Assembly: GCA_945870465.1 (NCBI GenBank)
Contig: CAMBSS010000033.1
Location: 1 to 29,487 of the forward strand
Reading direction: 5' to 3'
Source: Bordetella parapertussis
GTDB lineage: Bacteria > Pseudomonadota > Gammaproteobacteria > Burkholderiales > SG8-41
Length of the DNA stretch: 29,487 bases
Below, piece by piece: positions 7,421-13,790 of the stretch; position 1 is the stretch's first letter; each line of letters begins with the position of its first letter. A program made the translations under genes and the position numbers. The notes under the pieces are model-generated. The model saw only the letters and a program-made list of their open reading frames with translations. It did not search any database and was not told the DNA's origin.

Positions 7421-8463
7421 GCGCGACGCTCGAACAGGTAATGGCTCACCCACCACTGCTGGCCGCGTTCGTAGCCGAACAACTCCGCGCACGACATGAA
7501 GAAAATGCGCCAGCGCGACCACCACTGCAGCGCGTGCTCGCGTCCGTAGGTCTGTTCGAACAGCGGCCACAACCCGGCGCGGTTCGCATCCATGTTCGCG
7601 AGCCACGCGTTCGAGGTGCGCTCGTAATGCGTGCCGTCCCAGCGCCAGCGCCGCACCATCCTGAGATCGTCCTGAAAATGCAGGGCAAGATCGTCGCTGG
7701 GCATCATGCCGCCGGCAAAGAAATGGCGGCTCATCCAGTCGCTCGCATCGCGCGCGACAAATTCGTAGGGCGTTGCGCGGTGGACGAACACGTGCATAAA
7801 GAACGTGCCGCGGGGCGTGAGCCATGAACTCACGCGCTGGAACAGTTCGGGCCAGTTGCGCATGTGCTCGAACATTTCGACCGACACGATGCGGTCAAAG
7901 CACTCGTCGCTGTCGAAGCAGTTCATATCGCAGGTAATCACGCGCACATTGGCGAGCCCGCGGCGCGCCGCTTCACCCTCGATGTGCACGCGCTGCGAGT
8001 TTGAGTTGGATACCGCGGTGATGCGGCTCGCCGGGTACTGCGCGGCCATCCACAGCGTGAGCGACCCCCAGCCGCAACCGAGTTCGAGGATGTGTTGACC
8101 GTCGGCAAGTCCGGCCCGCTCGCAGGTCGCAGCCAGCGCCGCCGCTTCGGCGTCCGCCAGCGTTTGCACGCCGTGCGGCCACCAGCACGAACTGTATTTG
8201 CGGTGCGGGCCCAGCACGCCGGCAAAAAAAGCCGCCGGCACTTCGTAATGCTGCTCGTTGGCCTTGTCCGGCACCAGCGCAACCGGCGCGACGCCCATCG
8301 CCGTCGCGAAAGCGGTCGCCGCCTCGCCTGCCGCAGCGGCATCATTCGCGTGTATTTCACCGAGGCGTTCTTTCAGCAGCCGGCGTATGCCCTGGCGGAT
8401 CACCATGTCGGGCACCAGGCCCTGTTCGGTCCAGTCGATTGCGCGTTGCGTGGCTGACGTCAT
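7417..8463 (-). CDS. Cyclopropane-fatty-acyl-phospholipid synthase family methyltransferase (operon-proximal copy)
   Basis: A 348-residue SAM-dependent methyltransferase, shorter than typical cyclopropane synthases because the N-terminal domain is reduced. The motif HILELGCGWGSLTLWMA is at about residues 124-140; NEQHYEVPAAFF (69-80) corresponds to the family's substrate-side segment. Other family elements are FDRIVSVEMFEHM and FFAGGMMPSDD. The C-terminal aromatic position lying in FYL-type sequence in Cfa reads R-I-F-F-M here, so the active-site Tyr appears to be replaced by Phe; this could alter the reaction (my alignment by eye). The start ATG at 8463 has AGGA seven bases upstream. It is the first structural gene after the CarH/LitR-like regulator. 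Methylation of unsaturated chains without ring closure, as in furan fatty acid pathways, is a possible alternative to cyclopropanation. Confidence 0.85.
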   Translation of the reverse strand: MTSATQRAIDWTEQGLVPDMVIRQGIRRLLKERLGEIHANDAAAAGEAATAFATAMGVAPVALVPDKANEQHYEVPAAFFAGVLGPHRKYSSCWWPHGVQTLADAEAAALAATCERAGLADGQHILELGCGWGSLTLWMAAQYPASRITAVSNSNSQRVHIEGEAARRGLANVRVITCDMNCFDSDECFDRIVSVEMFEHMRNWPELFQRVSSWLTPRGTFFMHVFVHRATPYEFVARDASDWMSRHFFAGGMMPSDDLALHFQDDLRMVRRWRWDGTHYERTSNAWLANMDANRAGLWPLFEQTYGREHALQWWSRWRIFFMSCAELFGYERGQQWWVSHYLFERRA

Positions 8464-8529
8464 TGCATGTTCCTGTAAGCCGATACGGCCCCCGCACCGG
8501 CGGGTTCGGATCGCGATTTTGCTGGATGG

Positions 8530-8535
8530 ATTATA
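8530..8535 (-). promoter_or_regulatory. Possible -10 element before the lipid operon
   Basis: On the minus strand this reads TATAAT, a perfect -10 hexamer, in the 104-base gap between the regulator stop and the first methyltransferase start. No TTGACA-like -35 is found at 16-18 bases; the nearest candidate, TTGACC, is about 32 bases away and lies at the 3' end of the regulator gene. A regulated or activator-dependent promoter would be needed, so support is weak. Confidence 0.3.
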
Positions 8536-8567
8536 CGGGGCGCGGGCGGGATTGGATGCAGGCCGGG

Positions 8568-9503
8568 TCAAACTTCCGCACGCGCCGGGTGTGTCGCGCG
8601 CCACGCCGCCAGCACCGTTGGAATTTCCTCCAACGCTGCAATCGGCGTGACGCCTGGAATCAATTTGTGCGCGCGCTGCCAGACGGCGCCGCCGGCCCAC
8701 AACGCAACGTCGCGGTCGAGACGCTGGCGCAAATCGGCAAGCCCTGCACTGGCGACGCGCATCTGCAGCGCGGAGCTGAAAGACAGGCCGACAACGTCCG
8801 CCCGGTGCGCGCGCGCCGCCTTTGCAATGTCGCCCGCCGGTGTCTGCACGCCCAGCGAAATACATTGCGCGCCCTCCACGGTAAGGCATGCCTGCGCCAT
8901 CAACAGTCCGAGCTGGTGCTCTTCGCCGGGCAGCGTGGTCAGCAGCACGCGGGGCGTCTGCGCCGGCTGCAAAAACGAGCCGAGCGCCTGCCGCAGCAAA
9001 TGCTGGACCTGCTCCGAATAGAGGTGCTCTTCGAAAATCTCGATGCGGCCCTGCGTCCAGGCATTGCCCACCAGCACAGTCAGGGGCGCCACCGCCTCAA
9101 GTACAAAGCGCTGCAGGCCCAGGCGCAACAGCAACTGCGCCAGATGCTCGCGCAGCGCGGTAACGTTGTGCGCCTTGAGCAGGCGCAGAAATTCGTCCAG
9201 CGACTCCGCATGCGCAATCGCGGCGCCGCCTGTCGAGTGCATGCGACCGATCTGTGCGTTCAGTTCGCGCAGCGGCATTTGCACAATCTTGCCCGGGCGC
9301 AGTCCGCCGTCCATAAGGCGCCGTATGACGCGCAATTTCTCGACCTGCTCGGCCGGGTACGTTCTTTCGCCATTGCTGTCGCGTGCTGGCTGCGGAAATC
9401 CGTAGCGGCGCTCCCAGATACGCAAAGTGTCCTTCGACAGGCCAGTCTCGCGCTCAACCGCGCCGATAGCGGTCTCAGGCGCAGGACTTTGTTTTAATTT
9501 CAT
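8568..9503 (-). CDS. MerR-family regulator with cobalamin-binding domain, CarH/LitR-like
   Basis: A 311-residue transcription factor. Residues about 11-80 are a MerR winged helix (AIGAVERETGLSKDTLRIW, ERRYGFPQP). Residues about 100-180 are a helical bundle with W149-x9-E159-H160, the W-x9-EH signature of adenosylcobalamin photoreceptors. Residues about 184-311 form a B12-binding fold with E194-x-H196-x-x-G199, the lower-ligand motif. In characterised CarH/LitR proteins AdoCbl holds the repressor on DNA in the dark and light releases it. The residue after W149 is Thr; T. thermophilus CarH has His132 there. The gene sits upstream of, and co-directional with, the lipid operon, as expected of a light-responsive controller. 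Two starts are possible, 9503 and 9527 (eight more residues); neither has a clear Shine-Dalgarno, and 9503 fits family length best. Confidence 0.88.
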   Translation of the reverse strand: MKLKQSPAPETAIGAVERETGLSKDTLRIWERRYGFPQPARDSNGERTYPAEQVEKLRVIRRLMDGGLRPGKIVQMPLRELNAQIGRMHSTGGAAIAHAESLDEFLRLLKAHNVTALREHLAQLLLRLGLQRFVLEAVAPLTVLVGNAWTQGRIEIFEEHLYSEQVQHLLRQALGSFLQPAQTPRVLLTTLPGEEHQLGLLMAQACLTVEGAQCISLGVQTPAGDIAKAARAHRADVVGLSFSSALQMRVASAGLADLRQRLDRDVALWAGGAVWQRAHKLIPGVTPIAALEEIPTVLAAWRATHPARAEV

Positions 9504-9600
9504 TTTTGAAACAGACAAATAATGCATATATAGCGATTATTGCCATAATTTACCATATATATTATATTTTGACCTAGACAAATATACTCAAACGACCGCT
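9504..9600. promoter_or_regulatory. AT-rich upstream region of the CarH/LitR-like gene with a 9-bp direct repeat
   Basis: This stretch is strikingly AT-rich against its GC-rich surroundings. AGACAAATA occurs twice (9513-9521 and 9576-9584), about 63 bases apart. On the minus strand these read TATTTGTCT, and the upstream copy supplies a possible -35-like TTGTCT followed 18 bases later by TATGGT. The second copy overlaps the start region. Direct-repeat operators near the own promoter are usual for CarH-type repressors, so this is a candidate autoregulatory site. An imperfect inverted repeat (ATATTT ... AAATAT) surrounds the distal copy. Confidence 0.4.
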
Positions 9601-10309
9601 AATGCAGGTTTTCCAAGGGACTCTCCGGCAGTCACCGCACGCGCGCACCACCAACAGGCAAATGCCCTGTTCGCCGGGCAGTTCGTCGGCCCCACCAGCC
9701 AGGCGCCGCGCGACGACAATCTCTACGAACTCGAAACCGCGTTCCAGCAAATGACGCAACGCCAGCAGTCCGGCAAGGAAGCGCTCGCGCCATGACTGGT
9801 CGACCGCCTGCTGCGCAACCTGCTGGTCGATCTCACCGGCAACACCCATCGTGCCGAATTCTGCATCGACAAGCTGTATTCGCCCGACACCGCGACCGGC
9901 CGCCTGGGCATCCTCGAATTGCGCGCGTTCGAAATGCCGCCGCACGCGCAGATGCCTGCAATGAACTCGAAGTGCCGCTGCACGCCACCGGCGTGCCCGG
10001 CACAGCGGTGGCGGGCGTGCGCTACCGAGCGTGGGCGCCGCCCTCCGCGCTGCATCCGACCACAGGCGTGCAGGCCACGCTGGTGTTCGACATCGTCGAT
10101 ACCTGGAGCGGACGCAGCACAGGCGGCTGCACCTGTCACGTCGCCCACCCGGGCGGACGCAACTACGAAACGTTTCCGGTCAACGCGAACGAAGCCGAAG
10201 CGCGCGCTTCTGGGACCACGGCCACACGCCTGGTCCACTGACGCTCGAACCGCAGCCGCACCATCCCGCATTTCCGCTCACCCTCGATCTGCGCTGGCAG
10301 CCGGCATAA
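9601..10309 (+). pseudogene. Decayed 3' part of a DUF2126 (transglutaminase-associated) gene
   Basis: Conceptual translation in three successive frames gives blocks typical of the C-terminal half of DUF2126 proteins. The first (from 9601) includes FVGPTSQAP and then [10 protein letters not shown]. In the same frame an in-frame TGA at 9793-9795 stands where the family has Trp, followed by [20 protein letters not shown] and an [11 protein letters not shown] block ending near 9954. The second block, in another frame from about 9963, reads [16 protein letters not shown], then FDIVDTW and [16 protein letters not shown]. The third, in yet another frame from about 10205, reads FWDHGHTPG and ends with FPLTLDLRW before a stop at 10309. 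So there is a nonsense codon, an internal deletion of roughly 130 codons, at least one further frameshift and no 5' end. DUF2126 proteins usually accompany circularly permuted ATP-grasp and transglutaminase-like genes; none are nearby. Confidence 0.85.
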
Positions 10310-10327
10310 CCCGCCGCCAGCTTTAAC

Positions 10328-10642
10328 TCAGGCGGCTTCCGCGCTGACCGCGTCTTCGGACAACGCGGCGGCCAGCGCATCTTCGACTTTCTCTACCCAC
10401 ACGAACTTGAGCTTCTCGCGCGCTTCGGCGGGAATTTCCTCAAGGTCGCGCCGGTTCCGCGCCGGCAGCAGCACCGTCTTGATGCCCGCGCGCAGCGCGG
10501 CCAGGACTTTTTCCTTGACGCCGCCGATCGGCATGACGAGGCCGCGCAGGCTGATTTCGCCCGTCATCGCCACGTCATTGCGCACCGGCCGGCCGGTGAA
10601 CAGCGAGGCCAGTGCCGTAAACATCGCAACACCGGCGCTCGG
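10328..10642 (-). pseudogene. lon: lon protease 3' fragment (C-terminal proteolytic domain only)
   Basis: Minus-strand translation gives [14 protein letters not shown] followed by [20 protein letters not shown] and [14 protein letters not shown]. This is the last 100 or so residues of Lon. The catalytic Ser (codon 10637-10639, in PSAG) and the Lys 43 residues later (second Lys of KEK), which form the Lon dyad, are both present. Immediately upstream in the same frame only Arg, Phe and Pro codons remain before a TGA at 10652-10654. The AAA+ ATPase and N-terminal domains, several hundred residues, are absent, so this cannot be a working Lon. An internal ATG at 10624 could give a 98-residue piece lacking the Ser. 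It is most likely a recombination remnant of a duplicated or displaced lon gene. Confidence 0.85.
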
Positions 10643-10732
10643 GCGAAATGGTCATGTCAGAACTTTCCTCGGGATAGGGGCAGAAAAAAAAGGTTGATTG
10701 CGAACGCACGGAACTTGCGGACCCGCGCGCTG

Positions 10733-11140
10733 TTAATTGTCGTCGGCGCTCCTGACCACCCTGCGCTTGGTGCGCACCACTATGGTCGGCTGGCGCGGTG
10801 TGCGCGGCGCGGCAGCGACTTCGATTTCTGCAAGTGCACGCGGCGCGCTTTTCTTCGCGGCGCCGGCGCTCTTGGCGGCGGCCAGCGTCAGCGGCTGGAT
10901 GGTTGATATCGCGTGCTTGTAGACGTGATCGGACATTTCGCCTTCCAGCAATATCGCGTAATCGTCGAACGATGTAATCTTGCCTTCCAGTTTGAGCCCG
11001 TTGACGAGGAATATCGCCACCGTCCGGCGATCTTTCACCAGCTCGTCGAGGAAGCGGTGCTGGGCGGGCGGCGCGCGCTCCGTGCCCTTCGCTTTCTTGG
11101 CCGCGCCGGTTTTCTTCACGCCTGCTTTTTGCACTGCCAT
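10733..11140 (-). CDS. hfq: Hfq-family RNA chaperone with N- and C-terminal extensions
   Basis: A 135-residue protein with a central Sm-like core at about 27-85. The Sm1 part reads FLDELVKDRRTVAIFLVNGL-K-L-E-G, then SFDDYAILLEG; the Sm2 part has the YKHAIST motif (74-80), whose Lys and His line the proximal RNA-binding face of Hfq. Differences from canonical Hfq include Phe in place of the distal-face Tyr25, an altered rim (K-D-R-R-T in place of R-K-E-R/H), and no QDPFLN sequence (AQHRFLDEL here). Lys/Ala-rich tails flank the core: about 25 residues before and 50 after, the latter ending in R-T-K-R-R. Hfq pairs small RNAs with mRNAs as a hexamer. The usual miaA or hflX neighbour is absent, so this may be a second Hfq paralogue. 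The start at 11140 has AGGA nine bases upstream. Confidence 0.8.
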   Translation of the reverse strand: MAVQKAGVKKTGAAKKAKGTERAPPAQHRFLDELVKDRRTVAIFLVNGLKLEGKITSFDDYAILLEGEMSDHVYKHAISTIQPLTLAAAKSAGAAKKSAPRALAEIEVAAAPRTPRQPTIVVRTKRRVVRSADDN

Positions 11141-11208
11141 TCGTTCGTATCCTGATAATTGCGGGTAGCGCTGGCACCGGCCGCAACTCGCCGCCGCACC
11201 CGCGGATA

Positions 11209-11239
11209 TTGATGAGAGGCGCCAAGGCTCTAGTATACT
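11209..11239 (+). promoter_or_regulatory. Probable rdgC promoter
   Basis: TATACT at 11234-11239 (within TAGTATACT) is a good -10 hexamer 26 bases before the rdgC start, with TTGATG at 11209-11214 as a -35. The spacer of 19 bases is longer than the optimum. A run of eight or so T lies between the -10 and the start codon. Confidence 0.5.
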
Positions 11240-11264
11240 GCGTCCTTTTTTTTGCGCGGACTTC

Positions 11265-12176
11265 ATGCGATTCAAAAACCTGCTCGTTTACCGGCTCGAT
11301 GCCAAATGGAGCCTCGATACCGGTTCCCTCGAAAAAATACTCGCCGGCCGTGCACTACAACCGTGCAGCAGCTTCGAAATGGAAAGCCACGGCTGGATTC
11401 CCGGACCGCAGGGCGACCAGTTCCTGTATACGCTCAACCGGCACAGTCTATTGACACTGGGTGTTGAGCAAAAGATCCTGCCCGCTTCCGTCGTGCGGCA
11501 ACTCGCGGCGGACCGCGCCGCCGAGGCGGCCGTCAAGCAAGGCCACAGCATAGGCCGCAAGCAAATGCGCGAAATCAAGGAGCGCGTGTTCGATGAACTC
11601 CTGCCGCGCGCGCTGACACGCCGCCAGACCACCCCGGCCTGGATAGACTCCACCAACCGCTGGTTCGTGATCGATACCGTCGCCGAATCCAAGGCCGAAC
11701 GCGTATGCGAGACCCTGCTCAAATCCGGCGCCGATTTCCCGGCCAAGCGGCTCGATACCCAATTGTCGCCGGCCGTCGCCATGACGGGCTGGTTGACCAA
11801 GGGCGTGATCTCGCCTGAATTTACGATCGATCAAGACCTCGAACTGCGGGCGGGCGACGCCAACAAGGCGACCGTGCGCTACGTCCGGCACGACCTCGCC
11901 GGCAAGGACATCCAGACCCATATTGCCGCCGGCAAAACCGCCACCCGCCTCGGCATGACGTGGAAAGACAAAATCTCCTTCGTGCTGACGGAAGACCTGC
12001 AAATCAAACGCATTCAGTTCGTAAACATCATGAAACAGGAAACCGAGCAGCAGGTCGAGAACAAGGAGGAGGAGTTCGATCTAAACTTTGCGCTGATGAC
12101 CGGCGAGCTGTCGCTGCTGCTGGCCGATCTCGTCAAGCTGCTGGGCGGGGAAAAACTCGCCGAAACCCGGGCCTGA
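11265..12176 (+). CDS. rdgC: Recombination-associated protein RdgC
   Basis: A 303-residue protein, the same length as E. coli RdgC, matching the family throughout: MRFKNLLVYRL at the N-terminus, a G-W-I-P segment, L-x-V-E-Q-K-I-L-P-A-S-V-V, then GRKQMREIKERVFDELLPRA, F-x-x-R-x-T-x-x-W-I-D, LSPAVAMTGWLTKG, and a C-terminal D-L-x-I-K-R-I-Q-F. RdgC forms a ring-shaped dimer around double-stranded DNA, binds without sequence preference, and limits RecA filament activity during replication and recombination. There is no signal peptide; it acts on the nucleoid. It is divergent from the Hfq-like gene with 124 bases between the two starts and has its own promoter. Convergent with the YciI-like gene, 24 bases after its stop. 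Confidence 0.93.
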   Translation: MRFKNLLVYRLDAKWSLDTGSLEKILAGRALQPCSSFEMESHGWIPGPQGDQFLYTLNRHSLLTLGVEQKILPASVVRQLAADRAAEAAVKQGHSIGRKQMREIKERVFDELLPRALTRRQTTPAWIDSTNRWFVIDTVAESKAERVCETLLKSGADFPAKRLDTQLSPAVAMTGWLTKGVISPEFTIDQDLELRAGDANKATVRYVRHDLAGKDIQTHIAAGKTATRLGMTWKDKISFVLTEDLQIKRIQFVNIMKQETEQQVENKEEEFDLNFALMTGELSLLLADLVKLLGGEKLAETRA

Positions 12177-12200
12177 CCGCAAACACGCCGGGGACGCGGA

Positions 12201-12503
12201 CTACGCGCCCTCCGCCGCTTCGGGGTTCCACTGTCCTTTGTTCATGCGCGTGATGGCAACGCTGTCGAACACGCCGGTCTGGGTAAAAGGGTCGCCGTCG
12301 GAAAATGCTTTCGCCTCGGCGCGGGTTTTCACATTGACGACGAACAGGCTGCCGACGGCGGTCGCGCCGTCATCGGTCTGCGTCGCGCCGGCCAGCACCA
12401 GTATGCCCTTCTGGCTTTTCAGGTAGTCGCGATGCGGTTGCAGCACGGCGGCGCGCGCCGCGGCGGTATTCGGCTTGTCGATGCATGAAATGGCCCACAG
12501 CAT
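12201..12503 (-). CDS. YciI-like protein
   Basis: A 100-residue protein of the YciI/YCII-related family (dimeric ferredoxin-like alpha-beta fold). It starts MLWAISCIDKPNTAAAR, then R-x-x-V-L-Q-P-H-R-D-Y-L with the family's conserved His, L-A-G-A, a D-D-G-A-T segment and a G-S-L-F-V strand, then SDGDPFTQTGVFDSV, the D-P-F motif that closes the pocket. Members include muconolactone-isomerase-like enzymes and many of unknown reaction; the conserved His/Asp pair suggests acid-base chemistry. The ATG at 12503 is chosen because it opens the family domain and has GGAG nine bases upstream; the frame stays open for 28 more codons without homology. It is convergent with rdgC and divergent from the ClpX-like gene. 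Confidence 0.82.
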   Translation of the reverse strand: MLWAISCIDKPNTAAARAAVLQPHRDYLKSQKGILVLAGATQTDDGATAVGSLFVVNVKTRAEAKAFSDGDPFTQTGVFDSVAITRMNKGQWNPEAAEGA

Positions 12504-12682
12504 GTTCTTGATCTCCGGTTGATTGAGAGGGCCGCTGCGCATGGCAGGCGGGTCGGGCATATGATATTGCATTTGCGGCGGGGCCAACCGCCAAAATGCC
12601 GCGGCGCGCCTGATTGACTTGACGGCCGCGCCTGCGTAGCGGAAGCTTTTGCAGCGCCAGCCGACCTCATGGGGATACGACC

Positions 12683-13693
12683 TTGCTCGATAAGAGAATA
12701 AAGCCGAGTTTCATCGTCAAATATCTCGACCAGTACGTGATCGGCCAGGATGAAGCCAAGAAAATTCTGGCGGTCGCTGTCTATTCGCATTACAAGAAAC
12801 TCGAAAAATCGCAGAAGGACGCGGTTGAAATCGCCAAGAGCAACGTGCTGCTCATCGGCCCCTCCGGCACCGGCAAGACCCTGCTGTGCGAAACACTGGC
12901 CAAAATCCTCGGCGTGCCGTTTGTCACCGCGGACGCCACTTCGCTCGCGCAGACCAAGTTCGTCAATGAGGAAATCGAGGCCATCCTGCAGCGGCTGGTC
13001 GACAAAGCCGACGGCAGCATCGCACGCGCGCAGCTCGGCATCGTGTTCATCGACGAAATCGACAAGCTGAAAGCGCCGGCCGGCGAAACCCGCAGCACCT
13101 CCGGCGAAAGCGTGCAGCACTCGCTGCTGAAAATCATGGAAGGCTACCCGGCCAAGCTTGCAAGCAAGGCGTATGTAGACACCACCAACATCCTGTTCAT
13201 CTGCGGCGGCGCGTTCGTCGGCCTCGAGAACATCATGGCCAAAACGCACGGCTACGGCTTCATCTCGACGACCAACGACGACAACCAGAACATACTCGAC
13301 CGCCTCAACACGCGCGTGAAGCCGACCGATCTGTTCGAGTTCGGGCTGATCCCCGAATTCACCGGCCGGTTGCCCATCATCGCCAACTTCCAGACCCTCA
13401 CCAAGAAAATGCTGGTGAGGATCATGACCGAGCCAAAAAATTCGATCTACAACCAGTTCCGCGAGATTTTCAAGAACGAAGGCGTCGAGCTCACCATCGA
13501 GCCCAAGGTCTTCGAGCAGATTTCGGAAATCGCGATGGAATACAAAACCGGCGCGCGCAGCCTGCGCGGGATATTCGAGGAACTGATCAACCCGCTTCTT
13601 TACATGGTACCTGACGACAGCACGATAGAAAAAGCCGTGATCTCCTCGCTGTTTACCGATGCCCGCATCATCAGGAAATCCGCCGCCGCGTAG
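12683..13693 (+). CDS. ClpX-like AAA+ ATPase lacking the zinc-binding domain
   Basis: A 336-residue AAA+ protein close to the ClpX ATPase core: YLDQYVIGQDEAKK (14-27), Walker A GPSGTGKT (59-66), Walker B IVFIDE (120-125), GLIPEFTGRLP with the Arg-finger region (221-231), and sensor 2 GARSLR (290-295). It differs from true ClpX in four places. The N-terminal zinc-binding domain is absent. Pore loop 1 is KFVN (92-95) in place of GYVG. The RKH loop is deleted, so that EG is joined to Y-V-D-T by about ten residues fewer. The ClpP-contact tripeptide IGF is YGF (191-193). TTG at 12683 is the start: GGGGA lies eight bases upstream, and the frame closes 60 bases before it without any Cys-rich segment. 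It probably unfolds a special substrate set; pairing with ClpP is uncertain. Confidence 0.85.
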   Translation: MLDKRIKPSFIVKYLDQYVIGQDEAKKILAVAVYSHYKKLEKSQKDAVEIAKSNVLLIGPSGTGKTLLCETLAKILGVPFVTADATSLAQTKFVNEEIEAILQRLVDKADGSIARAQLGIVFIDEIDKLKAPAGETRSTSGESVQHSLLKIMEGYPAKLASKAYVDTTNILFICGGAFVGLENIMAKTHGYGFISTTNDDNQNILDRLNTRVKPTDLFEFGLIPEFTGRLPIIANFQTLTKKMLVRIMTEPKNSIYNQFREIFKNEGVELTIEPKVFEQISEIAMEYKTGARSLRGIFEELINPLLYMVPDDSTIEKAVISSLFTDARIIRKSAAA

Positions 13694-13790
13694 AGTTTCA
13701 CCGCCTTGCCGAGTCCAGCGCGCGCGGGCATACTGTGAACCCAAGCAACGGCCCGCCGAGGCCGCACTTCCCGCCACGCGAGGTCTCCCC

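Noticed and set aside
10684..10691. Run of eight A as a terminator for the Hfq-like gene (T run on the minus strand)
   Set aside because: Only a 4-bp stem (CGCA/TGCG) lies next to it, too weak to call.
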